Positions 1 through 7,753 of a stretch of DNA of 27,832 nt are shown in pieces. Below the pieces are notes generated by a model. That model was not told the origin of the DNA. It saw only the letters and a program-made list of their open reading frames with translations, and did no database searches. The position numbers and the translations under genes were made by a program. Numbering within the stretch: position 1 is the stretch's first letter; each line of letters starts with the position of its first letter. The stretch spans positions 122,286 to 150,117 of the forward strand of contig NZ_GL891989.1 in the NCBI RefSeq assembly GCF_000213555.1, written 5' to 3'. The stretch is from Dysgonomonas gadei ATCC BAA-286. GTDB lineage: Bacteria; Bacteroidota; Bacteroidia; Bacteroidales; Dysgonomonadaceae.

Positions 1-420
1 ACAAAACGAAACAAAAAATCAAGGCTGCATCCCTCCGGCGACCCAAAACCGCAGCTTCGGTGGGGCAAAATAATACGGAGTCATCTTTAACCGGATTATC
101 AGCCGTGTATAGCAGCTACCCTATTTTGCCCTACACCTCCGCTTTACAGATTGGGCACCCCGCATGCGGGACGAGGCCGTTATCGCGATGCGGCGACAGG
201 ACTGTGTCTTCTCAGGCTTTAGCCCTACGTGCGTCAGCCCTTGCGCATTAGTGACGCAGGCGGGGTACCCAATCCGTTGCAGGCGGCGTAGAATCAAACG
301 GGGCGGTAGCCCGTTTGTTTGATTCAGCCGTCAAAACGGTTTTGGGTCGCCGAGGAACGAAGCGCTAGCCTTTTGGTTCGTTTTGGGCAATGCCAAAATG
401 AACGTTTAAGCGCAACGAAG
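1..420. repeat. GC-rich block of nested inverted repeats
   Basis: No convincing gene is seen; a 63-codon reading frame inside looks spurious. The block is much richer in G+C than the sequence after it. A perfect 16-bp inverted repeat (CGGCGACCCAAAACCG at 36-51, complement at 337-352) encloses it, and similarity continues outward on both sides (1-35 against 353-390). Inside it, 149-163 pairs with 260-274 (14 of 15), CAAACGGG 295-302 pairs with 310-317, GCGTCA/TGACGC flank 15 bases near 230-256, and TTTTGG/CCAAAA form a hairpin near 383-400. Such nesting suggests a transfer origin, attachment region or structured RNA of a mobile element cut by the window edge. Which of these it is cannot be told. 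Confidence 0.5.
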
Positions 421-533
421 TGGAGCTGAAAAAAATTGGACATTAAATCTCAACTACTGATTCGCATTAATAATATAATTTCTATTATTAAAAGTGGTAT
501 AAAAATAAAAAATGTAATTATAGGCTCGCTCAC

Positions 534-629
534 TCAATCACCTGTTGGATAGAATTTCACAATAAGAAAACATATTATGGAAATTAATAGAAATATAGAA
601 GTAATTAGTCTGCTTTTTTTGATATCCAT
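534..629 (-). CDS. Possible 31-aa single-span membrane peptide
   Basis: The frame begins MDIKKSR, runs into a hydrophobic stretch (about residues 8-25, rich in I, L, F) and ends KFYPTGD before a TGA stop. That is the form of a one-helix membrane peptide with a basic N-terminus. It lies about 30 bp downstream of the unknown 251-codon gene on the same strand and could be co-transcribed. I recognise no family. It could be a chance frame in AT-rich DNA, but the basic head and clean hydrophobic core favour a real peptide. Confidence 0.3.
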   Translation of the reverse strand: MDIKKSRLITSIFLLISIICFLIVKFYPTGD

Positions 630-658
630 TTTTAAGGTGCACTATTCATGAAATAAAT

Positions 659-1387
659 TCATTTTATACAAACTTTAATAGTTGGAAGTATCTTTTGCCT
701 TTCTGAATATTGTTGAAGCAGCTTCATTATTGTTTTACTATTATTATTTAATCCGAAATCGAACTCAATACGTACTACAGAGCCATTATTGTTTATATGT
801 TGTTCATTTATATAATAAAAATTGATAGCTTTATTCTCTTGTTGTTTATTCCCCTCTAGATACAACTCATTAAAAAAAATGTTTAGGTTTTCCATTTCTT
901 TTTTGTTTAGGCCTCTCTGAAAATAAAATTCGATAGAAATATCAGGAAAAGAATAATGATAAAATTCAATATCAAAACTATATCCTGTTTTATCTTTTTT
1001 GTCAATCCTACGGGGACGGGTATAAGATAGTACATCATCTAAGGGGAAATCAATATTCCAATCTATTACAACAGGAATGTTTGTTATATCTTGTCTGTGG
1101 AGTTCCTCTAAATCATTAAAAGTGTCAGAATACCAATATATCCAAGCAGGTAAACCCATAGATGTTGGCGTTATTATATCTATCTGCGCATACATTTTGT
1201 TATTAATAACTTGTTTGTATAAATTATTCATTCCAATTATTAACTGGAAATTATATTTTTCAAACTGTTTAAGCCCTGTTTTAATCGCTATTTTTTCAAA
1301 GAGTTGCTTACTTATTTCTCGTCTGAAAGTAGTATGCAAATCACTTGCATATTCATCAAAGAACATTGTCCAATCATAACTATCCAT
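659..1387 (-). CDS. Hypothetical protein, about 242 aa, no recognised domain
   Basis: I do not recognise this family. The protein is rich in aromatic and acidic residues, has no signal peptide or membrane segment, and looks soluble and cytoplasmic. The frame opens at 1414, but a TATATTTG box (1416-1423, minus strand) touches that ATG. Transcription should therefore start close to it, so the next ATG at 1387 (MDSYDWTMFF) is the better start. It lies between a GC-rich repeat block and a repeat-bearing intergenic stretch. That would suit a cargo or immunity-type protein of a mobile element, but this is a guess. Confidence 0.6.
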   Translation of the reverse strand: MDSYDWTMFFDEYASDLHTTFRREISKQLFEKIAIKTGLKQFEKYNFQLIIGMNNLYKQVINNKMYAQIDIITPTSMGLPAWIYWYSDTFNDLEELHRQDITNIPVVIDWNIDFPLDDVLSYTRPRRIDKKDKTGYSFDIEFYHYSFPDISIEFYFQRGLNKKEMENLNIFFNELYLEGNKQQENKAINFYYINEQHINNNGSVVRIEFDFGLNNNSKTIMKLLQQYSERQKILPTIKVCIK

Positions 1388-1415
1388 TGCTATTAAAATA
1401 AATAAAAATTGCATA

Positions 1416-1423
1416 CAAATATA
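1416..1423 (-). promoter_or_regulatory. Bacteroidetes -7 box for the 251-codon gene
   Basis: The minus strand reads TATATTTG, an exact TANNTTTG match; the -33 element is poor (CTTTA about 21 bp upstream). It argues for translation starting at 1387 rather than 1414. Confidence 0.5.
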
Positions 1424-1544
1424 ACGAATATATCCTATGATAAAGGCATATTCTCTGACCTTCCCCCATTGGTGTGGACTTGCAGAACTAAAAAAACTAT
1501 CTATAAAGTTTATAAAAGCTGGGAAGTTTTATCTATAGAGTAAG

Positions 1545-1934
1545 AGCCGGTAGCCTTTAGCTGTTAGCTGATAGCTCTTTGAAATATTGAAATAAGTAGT
1601 AAGTTTTAAGTAATAAGTTGAAAAAGTGTAACCTTTGTTACTTTCTGGGGAACTGTTACCTTTTGCGTCTTAGAGTCTTTGCGAGAAATTTTTAACCACG
1701 GAGAACCAACGTTCGGCGGAGCCAAAAAGGAGTCCACGTAGTTTTTAGAAGAAAAAATGACAATAAAAATTGAGTGAAAAGTCGTCAGGTTTGTCAGGTT
1801 TTGTGCGTAAGCTATCGGCTAACAGCTATCAGCTAAAAATGTGTTACCTTTGTTGCTTTTTAATTATATATAGTTAACGAACATAAAAATTAGAGGTAAG
1901 AAATACTGGAAAAACTGTCAGATGTGTCAGGTTT
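1545..1934. repeat. Intergenic composite repeats with 7-bp periodicity
   Basis: The gene-free stretch 1424-2035 holds two degenerate copies of a composite. At 1545-1577 the sequence repeats TAGCNNN with a 7-bp period; at 1808-1838 the same heptamer array occurs in inverse orientation (complement TTAGCTG-ATAGCTG-TTAGCCG-ATAGCTT). A direct repeat follows, GTGTAACCTTTGTTACTTT at 1626-1644 and GTGTTACCTTTGTTGCTTT at 1841-1859. GTCAGG-type pairs follow at 1781-1800 and 1915-1934. No ORF or RNA gene is supported here. It looks like decayed dispersed repeat DNA. Confidence 0.55.
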
Positions 1935-2035
1935 TAACATTGTATGGTTAATAAATGCAAATGTGGAGATGAGTTAGAATTTGCGTTTTTGCGTGAGAAT
2001 ACTATTCACTGTTTACTGTAAAAAGTCCAATAAAA

Positions 2036-2086
2036 AATAATCTTTTCAAGCCTTATTCTTAGGAGGAGGGATTTGAAAAGATTATT
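2036..2086 (-). terminator. Terminator of the manC-ahcY operon
   Basis: A perfect 14-bp stem (AATAATCTTTTCAA at 2036-2049 with its complement at 2073-2086) has a 23-nt loop. On the minus strand it is followed by TTTTTATT. It lies about 40 bp past the ahcY stop. Confidence 0.75.
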
Positions 2087-2124
2087 ATGATGGTATCAAC
2101 TTCTCGTTGATTATTTATTCAGAA

Positions 2125-3543
2125 TCAATATCTGTAATGCTCCGGTTTAAACGGCCCTTCCACAGGTACTCCCAGATAATCTGCTTGCTCTTGTGATAAT
2201 TTAGTCAGCTTTACTCCAATTTGTTCAAGATGCAAACGGGCAACTTCTTCATCCAGATGTTTTGGCAAACGGTATACATTCACTTCATAGTCGTTCAGCC
2301 AAAGTTCTATCTGAGCCAGCGTCTGGTTTGTAAATGAATTACTCATCACAAAAGACGGGTGTCCGGTTGCACATCCCAGATTCACAAGGCGGCCTTCAGC
2401 AAGCAAGAAGATAGAATGCCCGTCAGGAAAAACGTATTTGTCAACTTGAGGCTTAATGTTGATGTGTTTTATATTAGGGAAATTAACCAGCTTGTCTACT
2501 TGTATTTCATTGTCGAAATGGCCGATATTGCAGACAATAGCCTGGTCTTTCATACGTGCCATATGTTCGATGGTAATGATATCTTTGTTTCCTGTAGTAG
2601 TTACAAAGATATTCCCTTCCTTCACAGCATCTTCCATTGTGGTAACCTCAAAACCCTCCATTGCTGCCTGTAGTGCGCAGATTGGGTCTATCTCGGTAAC
2701 GATAACACGTGCCCCGTATGAGCGCATAGAGTGTGCACAGCCTTTGCCTACATCTCCATATCCTGCTACGACAGCCACTTTTCCGGCTATCATTACATCG
2801 GTAGCGCGTTTGATACCATCGGCAAGAGATTCGCGGCAGCCATACAGGTTGTCGAACTTCGATTTGGTTACCGAATCGTTCACGTTAATGGCAGGAATAA
2901 GTAATTCGCCACGTTCCATCATCTGATACAGACGGTGAACACCTGTTGTGGTTTCTTCCGAAACCCCTTTCCATTCGGCAACGGTGCGATGCCAGCGATT
3001 GCTGTCATCTTTCAATATCCGCGACAAGGTATCTAAGATAACCTGTTCCTCATGATTCGAGCCTTTGCGGTTTATGGTTTCTGAATTTTCTTCAGCTTTA
3101 TATCCCCAGTGGATAAGCAATGTTGCATCTCCGCCATCATCTACAATCAGATTTGGCCCTTTCCCTCCGGCAAAAGCAAGAGCTTGCTCTGTACACCACC
3201 AGTACTCTTCGAGTGTTTCACCTTTCCAAGCAAATACAGGTATACCTGCGGCAGCTATTGCGGCGGCGGCATGATCCTGAGTTGAGAATATATTACAGCT
3301 GCACCAGCGTATGTCGGCTCCCAGATCTTTTAGGGTTTCGATAAGTACAGCTGTCTGAATGGTCATATGGAGTGAGCCCATGATGCGTGCTCCCTTCAAT
3401 GGTTTTGTCGCTCCGTATTTTTTGCGAAGTGCCATCAGCCCCGGCATTTCGTGTTCTGCTATTTCGATTTCTTTTCTTCCAAAGTCGGCAAGACTGATGT
3501 CTGCTACCAGATATGGTAAATCGGGTAAAAGTTGTTTTGACAT
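2125..3543 (-). CDS. ahcY: S-adenosylhomocysteine hydrolase
   Basis: A cytoplasmic NAD-dependent enzyme that reversibly splits S-adenosylhomocysteine into adenosine and homocysteine, relieving product inhibition of methyltransferases in the activated methyl cycle. At 472 aa it has the usual bacterial length. Visible signatures are the substrate-domain stretch VNDSVTKSKFDNLYGCRESL, the NAD-binding glycine loop VVAGYGDVGKG, the GNKDIIT and CNIGHFDNE motifs, the ATGHPSFVMSNSF segment and the conserved C-terminal HYRY ending. The bacterial insertion (NHEEQVILDTLSRIL) is present. It lies 14 bp downstream of manC on the same strand, with no promoter visible between, so it is probably the second gene of that operon. 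A strong hairpin terminator follows. Confidence 0.97.
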   Translation of the reverse strand: MSKQLLPDLPYLVADISLADFGRKEIEIAEHEMPGLMALRKKYGATKPLKGARIMGSLHMTIQTAVLIETLKDLGADIRWCSCNIFSTQDHAAAAIAAAGIPVFAWKGETLEEYWWCTEQALAFAGGKGPNLIVDDGGDATLLIHWGYKAEENSETINRKGSNHEEQVILDTLSRILKDDSNRWHRTVAEWKGVSEETTTGVHRLYQMMERGELLIPAINVNDSVTKSKFDNLYGCRESLADGIKRATDVMIAGKVAVVAGYGDVGKGCAHSMRSYGARVIVTEIDPICALQAAMEGFEVTTMEDAVKEGNIFVTTTGNKDIITIEHMARMKDQAIVCNIGHFDNEIQVDKLVNFPNIKHINIKPQVDKYVFPDGHSIFLLAEGRLVNLGCATGHPSFVMSNSFTNQTLAQIELWLNDYEVNVYRLPKHLDEEVARLHLEQIGVKLTKLSQEQADYLGVPVEGPFKPEHYRY

Positions 3544-3557
3544 GTATCTATTTTGTT

Positions 3558-4640
3558 TTAAATATATTTTTCTCCATATTTCAGCTTAACGTCAGCAACA
3601 AATTGTTTGATGCGTTGTTCCTCTTCTTTCTTACAGATGAGGAGGACTCCGTCGGCTTCGGCTACGATATAACCGTCTAGTCCTTGTAAAACGGCTAATT
3701 TTCCGGCAGGCAGGGTAACTACATTTTCGGAACTATCGAAGAATAGTGTTTCGGCAATTAATGTAGCATTGGCATTTTCGTCTTTATCCGATATTTCGTA
3801 CAAAGACCCCCATGTCCCTAGGTCCGACCATCCAAAATCTGCTGCTTGTACATATACATTGGTGGCCTTCTCCATCACTCCGTAGTCAATGGATATATTG
3901 GGACAGAATGGGAAATTTTCATCGATAAATGCTTTTTCTTTATCAGTTCCAAATGTGTCTAGTCCTTGGTCGAACCGGTTTGTTATTTCTGGTAGATATC
4001 GATGGAATGCATCGAGGATAGTGCGGTTGTTCCAGATAAAGATTCCGGAGTTCCAAAGAAATTCACCGCTTTCGTAAAATACTTTAGCCAATTCGAGATT
4101 CGGTTTCTCGGTAAATACTTTAACTTTGGTTACTCCATCTAATTGCTCTTCACTCATCTGGATGTATCCATAGCCAGTTTCCGGACGACTTGGGCGGATA
4201 CCAAGGGTCAGAAGAGTATTATGTTTTTCAACAAAGGAGAATGCTTTCTGGATAATTGAGAGAAAGTCATCTTCTTTCAGTATGAGATGATCGGAAGGAG
4301 CAACAACTATATTCGCATCAGGATTAAATGAGTTTATATGGTATGTGGCAAAGGCAATGCAGGGAGCAGTGTTTCTTCGCATAGGCTCTAACAGAACTTG
4401 ATTCAGCTTCAATTCAGGAAGTTCGTCCATCACCATCTGGGCATACTCATTGTTTGTGACGATGTATATATTTTCAAGGGGAATTATCTTCCTGAATCTA
4501 TCTACAGTCATCTGTAATAGAGACCGGCCGGTTCCAAAGAAATCGAGAAACTGTTTAGGACGGGCTTCACGACTAAAAGGCCAGAAGCGGCTGCCTATAC
4601 CTCCACTCATTATTACACAATAGTTGTTTTTATTATCCAT
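3558..4640 (-). CDS. manC: Mannose-1-phosphate guanylyltransferase
   Basis: Makes GDP-mannose from GTP and mannose-1-phosphate, the precursor for fucose- and mannose-containing surface glycans. The N-terminus has the nucleotidyltransferase signature (SGGIGSRFWPFSREARPKQF, residues about 12-31). Further motifs are VAPSDHLI (acidic metal-binding Asp), RPETGYGYI, the sugar-binding FTEKP, and LWNSGIF. At 360 aa it is the single-function form, without the C-terminal phosphomannose isomerase cupin of the bifunctional enzymes of about 470 aa. It heads the operon with ahcY. Its promoter is a near-consensus Bacteroidetes element about 18-48 bp upstream. Pairing with ahcY has no obvious metabolic link. 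The symbol follows enzyme class; some genomes call it rfbM or cpsB. Confidence 0.93.
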   Translation of the reverse strand: MDNKNNYCVIMSGGIGSRFWPFSREARPKQFLDFFGTGRSLLQMTVDRFRKIIPLENIYIVTNNEYAQMVMDELPELKLNQVLLEPMRRNTAPCIAFATYHINSFNPDANIVVAPSDHLILKEDDFLSIIQKAFSFVEKHNTLLTLGIRPSRPETGYGYIQMSEEQLDGVTKVKVFTEKPNLELAKVFYESGEFLWNSGIFIWNNRTILDAFHRYLPEITNRFDQGLDTFGTDKEKAFIDENFPFCPNISIDYGVMEKATNVYVQAADFGWSDLGTWGSLYEISDKDENANATLIAETLFFDSSENVVTLPAGKLAVLQGLDGYIVAEADGVLLICKKEEEQRIKQFVADVKLKYGEKYI

Positions 4641-4657
4641 ACTGATTATAATTTCTG

Positions 4658-4688
4658 CAAAGTTACATTATACGAATATACAAACAAA
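4658..4688 (-). promoter_or_regulatory. Promoter of manC-ahcY
   Basis: The minus strand has TTTG (4685-4688), a 19-bp spacer, then TAACTTTG (4658-4665), matching the Bacteroidetes TTTG / TANNTTTG consensus at the expected spacing. It lies 18 bp upstream of the manC start. Confidence 0.75.
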
Positions 4689-4753
4689 ACAAATGAGAAC
4701 AATAGCAATGAGAAAAATATGCAATTCTTTTATAAAAAAGTTAAGGCAGGGTG

Positions 4754-4783
4754 TTTGATATATGAAAATATTGTGTACTTTTG
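4754..4783 (+). promoter_or_regulatory. Promoter of tRNA-Leu
   Basis: TTTG (4754-4757), 18-bp spacer, TACTTTTG (4776-4783). It ends 10 bp before the tRNA and matches the Bacteroidetes vegetative promoter consensus. Confidence 0.75.
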
Positions 4784-4793
4784 CACCTCACAA

Positions 4794-4877
4794 GCCCAGA
4801 TGGCGGAATTGGTAGACGCGCTGGTCTCAAACACCAGTGGATTCACTTCCATGCCGGTTCGATCCCGGCTCTGGGTA
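4794..4877 (+). tRNA. tRNA-Leu (anticodon CAA)
   Basis: An 84-nt class II tRNA reading UUG codons. The acceptor stem GCCCAGA pairs with TCTGGGT (last pair G-U). The anticodon stem CTGGT/ACCAG encloses the loop CTCAAAC, giving anticodon CAA. A short variable arm and the T-loop GGTTCGATCCC follow. CCA is not encoded. Its 3' end forms the left core of an integrated element: the last bases recur at 21151-21164, and integration rebuilds an intact tRNA. A perfect hairpin terminator brought by the element now follows it. Confidence 0.96.
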
Positions 4878-4879
4878 CT
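4866..4879 (+). repeat. attL core (14-bp direct repeat, left copy)
   Basis: CGGCTCTGGGTACT in the T-arm and acceptor 3' strand of tRNA-Leu, identical to 21151-21164. Crossover here keeps the tRNA intact. Confidence 0.85.
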
Positions 4880-4881
4880 AC

Positions 4882-4921
4882 AAATCCCTGATTTTCAACT
4901 GAAAATCAGGGATTTATCTTT
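4882..4921 (+). terminator. Element-borne terminator behind tRNA-Leu
   Basis: A perfect 16-bp inverted repeat (AAATCCCTGATTTTCA, 4882-4897, complement 4900-4915) is followed by the T-rich TATCTTTTATT. It lies inside the element and so replaces the tRNA's original terminator, which now lies beyond the right end at 21170-21208. It may also close the convergent Thoeris operon. Confidence 0.7.
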
Positions 4922-4926
4922 TATTA

Positions 4927-4948
4927 GGGTGTAAAAAAGGTGTAAAAA
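4927..4948. repeat. Left arm-type direct repeat (putative integrase arm site)
   Basis: A 22-bp sequence made of two GGTGTAAAAA-like units, identical and in the same orientation to 21015-21036. Pairs of repeats just inside both ends, with a separate core, are the arm-site layout of tyrosine integrases of the CTnDOT/NBU type. Confidence 0.7.
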
Positions 4949-4971
4949 CTATATATTCCCAAAGAAGAAGT

Positions 4972-5547
4972 TTATCGTCTTAGCCATTCACTTAATTTAG
5001 TATATGTACTCACTCCTTCGTTATTAGTAGGCATAATTACATAATAGCCTTCATCGAAATATCCACCAATCTTTCTTGGAACTGACATATAACCAACATA
5101 TTCGATTCTCGGATATATTTGTAAATACTCACTACCAGAAAAATCAGAATAATCATCTCTGACAGGCAAGATAGCGATATTATTTAGATATTTACAATAA
5201 TCGCCATATCCTAACTCCCAATTACACCATTTAGAATTGATCGCTCCTTCTGTCGCTAATAATATGAATTTACTATTTTCCTTGATTTTAGTTTTTATTC
5301 TTTGGGCAGTTACGCCAGAAGTAGATTTTGGCATTTCATCATCCAACCAATCGACATATACACTTACTCCCTGTTTCTTAAGAAAAGAAATAGCTCCATC
5401 AAGCTCTTTCAATTCATCATGCTTATGAGATAAAAAAACTGATACTTTTCCGACTTTAGATTCTGCTGAAAAATATCTGAGGTTTTCATTGATATATCGA
5501 TTAGCATTTCTATACTCAAATAATTGTGACTTATTTATTATTCCCAT
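4972..5547 (-). CDS. thsB: Second TIR-domain protein of the Thoeris operon (ThsB-like)
   Basis: A 191-aa protein with a TIR fold from about residue 34: the first strand VSVFLSHKHDE, the VYVDWLDDE region (about 63-71), and SKWCNWELGYGD, where Glu111 is the likely catalytic glutamate of the NAD-processing TIR family. In Thoeris, TIR proteins sense phage infection and convert NAD into a cyclic ADP-ribose isomer that activates ThsA. It begins 5 bp after the other TIR gene, so the three genes are one operon. It is only distantly similar to its neighbour. Thoeris loci often carry several ThsB proteins, thought to respond to different phages. The first 30 residues are not TIR-like. The exact signal made is inferred, not visible. 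Confidence 0.8.
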   Translation of the reverse strand: MGIINKSQLFEYRNANRYINENLRYFSAESKVGKVSVFLSHKHDELKELDGAISFLKKQGVSVYVDWLDDEMPKSTSGVTAQRIKTKIKENSKFILLATEGAINSKWCNWELGYGDYCKYLNNIAILPVRDDYSDFSGSEYLQIYPRIEYVGYMSVPRKIGGYFDEGYYVIMPTNNEGVSTYTKLSEWLRR

Positions 5548-5552
5548 AGTTA

Positions 5553-6164
5553 TTATTTTTTCTTTATAATATCATAGTCATCAATACACTGACTTTTTTG
5601 ATAAGCATTTTCAATATAATAGTCTACATCTGATAGAAAGTTTTCTTCATTAATCAGAGCAATGTAAGATCCATCTAACTGATTAAACGTCTTGCAAGTA
5701 GAACAGGCATATTTATTATCAGTATTAAGATTATATCTATTGTTATTAATTATGCCATAGAGCTTGGAACTATCAATCTGACGACTTACACATCCATCAT
5801 TATTTCGATTTTGTGATACGAGCCAATCATATCCTCCATTATATTTCATAATCACTCCGACCACTCCATTAGATTTGGAACATCTGTCTCCACGTTTAAC
5901 CTCTTTCAATGAATATTCTATCTCCCAATCTATCCAATCACTTTCTTTTAAATTAGGAGATATAACTACGATTGTAACAGAAGTATCGTAAATCATATCT
6001 TTAAGATGCTCTTTTATTCTTTCAGTTGAAGCATCTGTCAAATCTGGAGAAGCAGAGGTTTCACCTTGATAATATTTTGCATCTTCACCAAGCCTTTTTA
6101 TAATAGTATCTCGCAATCCTCTAGCCTCACTGTATTTATATGATATAAAAGTTTTTCTAGCCAT
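5553..6164 (-). CDS. thsB: Thoeris TIR protein ThsB (MTH538-type TIR)
   Basis: A 203-aa protein of the TIR class typical of ThsB: N-terminal strand KTFISYKYSEA (5-15), TSVTIVVISPN (61-71), and SDWIDWEIEYSL (75-86) with Glu81 at the place of the catalytic glutamate. The region 96-203 includes a CSTC pair and may shape phage recognition. It would make the cyclic nucleotide signal that turns on the neighbouring SIR2-SLOG NADase. Its ATG lies 3 bp after the thsA stop, and the second TIR gene follows after 5 bp, a tight operon. The family call rests on fold motifs and context; the N-terminus resembles the ThsB family more than eukaryote-like TIRs. Confidence 0.85.
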   Translation of the reverse strand: MARKTFISYKYSEARGLRDTIIKRLGEDAKYYQGETSASPDLTDASTERIKEHLKDMIYDTSVTIVVISPNLKESDWIDWEIEYSLKEVKRGDRCSKSNGVVGVIMKYNGGYDWLVSQNRNNDGCVSRQIDSSKLYGIINNNRYNLNTDNKYACSTCKTFNQLDGSYIALINEENFLSDVDYYIENAYQKSQCIDDYDIIKKK

Positions 6165-6167
6165 ATC

Positions 6168-7598
6168 TTAGTTTTTATTTAATTTGTTAATAATTTTAAT
6201 TGTTGCAGAAATGAGTTCTTGGTCGGATAAATCTTTATTTCCAATTAGCTGGAAATCCTCTTTTGTTACACCAGTTTCTTTTGGATAATATTTATCAAAA
6301 TCACTCATGACTTTCTGCCATAAATCTTCCGCGACATAACCTGTTGCTCCAATAGGAATTACTTTTAGACCATTCTCTATTGCAATATTAAACTCTTCAA
6401 TCATTCCATCAGCTTTAACTATTTCACCTGTGTCCACCTTTTTCTTATTTCCAAAAACGAAAATAGCGATCCCTGCTAGTGGAATGAAGTTCTTACGATA
6501 ATCAGTCCATAGCTCCTTAAGCTCTTTTTTTCCAGTTTCAAATTGAGGAAAAGGCCTTAACAACAAGTAATCATCTAATCGTTGGACTTTTTCCAACTCC
6601 ATATTATCAAGAACTCCATTAATGACTGCACTTCCGACACCCCATCCGAAACCAGATAGTATTTTATAGGAATTTTTAGAAAACTCTTTACTTAAGTTGT
6701 GTAAGAACTCTCCTGCTTTTTTTTCTACATAATGCCCATATTCTTCTGCACTGCCCGAAATAAGAACTGTATTCCTTAAATAACGAATTTCTATTTCTCT
6801 CAATATACGTGGGATATCTTTCTCATAACTATCTACAACAACAGGGTTAAGACCATAGCGTTTCAAAGAAACAATTTTAAGACGTTGCTTATTTATTTTT
6901 TTTGCATCTGTCTCTTTCTCGATGAAATAGTAATCATCTCCCCTAATATTTTGTTTGTATGCAGTTCTTATTCTACTTATTAAGTAATCCAAATTTGGAT
7001 CCGTAAAACTAAAACCAATGAATAGAAAAGTTCTTGATATAAGATCATTTTTAAAAGCATTACTAAAATATTCTCTTTTTTCATTATAATCTTCATATTC
7101 ATGCTTAGTTAAAACTGTCTCAGCGACATCTCCAATATCGCCATGCATCTTATATACAATAGCATCTCGCTTAGATTTATTTACTGTTAAATCATTGTGT
7201 TTACTTTTTACATCTGGAGTTTTCCCCGCTTTTATGAGAGCACTTTCAATTAAGTTATCATAATTAGTAGTCCAATAAATTTCAATTGGCAGTCTGGCTA
7301 AAATTTCATGATTAGTAGATTCTTTTATGCCAATTTTCCCATAACTATCTTGAAGAAGTTGATTTAGTCTGCCTCTTACGCCACTGTTATTATCGACATA
7401 TAATTGAGCTAGAGCTGTTAAATCATGTTCTTCATCAATATCCAGATCCATACTCTTTGCAATAGGATCAAGTAATTTTTTCCAATTCAAAAACCCACAT
7501 GGAATAGACATTCCCGCACCTGCAAAAACTACTGCATTTTTTTCCCTCAATGCTTTAACATAGTTTTCAATAAATTCTTCTTGTTCTTTTGTAAACAT
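6168..7598 (-). CDS. thsA: Thoeris effector ThsA (SIR2-SLOG NADase)
   Basis: The defence effector: on binding the TIR-made signal it destroys NAD and stops phage growth. The N-terminal SIR2-like domain (about 15-265) shows the nucleotide loop FAGAGMS (25-31), TTNYDN (Asn112) and KMHGDIG with His152. The C-terminal SLOG sensor (about 275-476) shows VLISGSAEEYG, SGFGWGVGSAVINGVL, GIAIFVFGN and a DGMIEEFNIA helix. The length of 476 aa equals what I recall for Bacillus cereus ThsA, whose reported active residues are also N112 and H152. It heads the operon with two TIR genes. No clear Bacteroidetes promoter was found upstream, but an 18-bp palindrome lies about 55 bp ahead of the start. The family is clear; activity here is inferred. 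Confidence 0.93.
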   Translation of the reverse strand: MFTKEQEEFIENYVKALREKNAVVFAGAGMSIPCGFLNWKKLLDPIAKSMDLDIDEEHDLTALAQLYVDNNSGVRGRLNQLLQDSYGKIGIKESTNHEILARLPIEIYWTTNYDNLIESALIKAGKTPDVKSKHNDLTVNKSKRDAIVYKMHGDIGDVAETVLTKHEYEDYNEKREYFSNAFKNDLISRTFLFIGFSFTDPNLDYLISRIRTAYKQNIRGDDYYFIEKETDAKKINKQRLKIVSLKRYGLNPVVVDSYEKDIPRILREIEIRYLRNTVLISGSAEEYGHYVEKKAGEFLHNLSKEFSKNSYKILSGFGWGVGSAVINGVLDNMELEKVQRLDDYLLLRPFPQFETGKKELKELWTDYRKNFIPLAGIAIFVFGNKKKVDTGEIVKADGMIEEFNIAIENGLKVIPIGATGYVAEDLWQKVMSDFDKYYPKETGVTKEDFQLIGNKDLSDQELISATIKIINKLNKN

Positions 7599-7650
7599 CT
7601 TCCTTTTAATTTAAATTATTATTCTGTTAATCTATAAGACAATAAGTCCT

Positions 7651-7674
7651 AGTGGCTGAATATATTCAGCCGCT
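7651..7674. promoter_or_regulatory. Palindrome upstream of thsA, possible operator
   Basis: GGCTGAATATATTCAGCC (7654-7671) is a perfect 18-bp palindrome. It extends to 24 bp with one T-G pair. It lies between thsA and the plus-strand small-RNA candidate, where a regulator could control either. Followed by no T-run on either strand, it is unlikely to be a terminator. Confidence 0.4.
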
Positions 7675-7753
7675 TTAAAACGGTGATATCTTAAAGATTA
7701 CAAAAGGAAAGTGAAGTTTTACTAAGAAAAGACCAATTTTAATAGAAAAAATT

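Noticed and set aside
60..251. 63-codon plus-strand ORF in the GC-rich block
   Set aside because: Low-complexity composition; it crosses several inverted repeats and has no promoter or family resemblance.
4719..4934. 71-codon ORF across tRNA-Leu
   Set aside because: It is read through the tRNA and its promoter; a chance frame.
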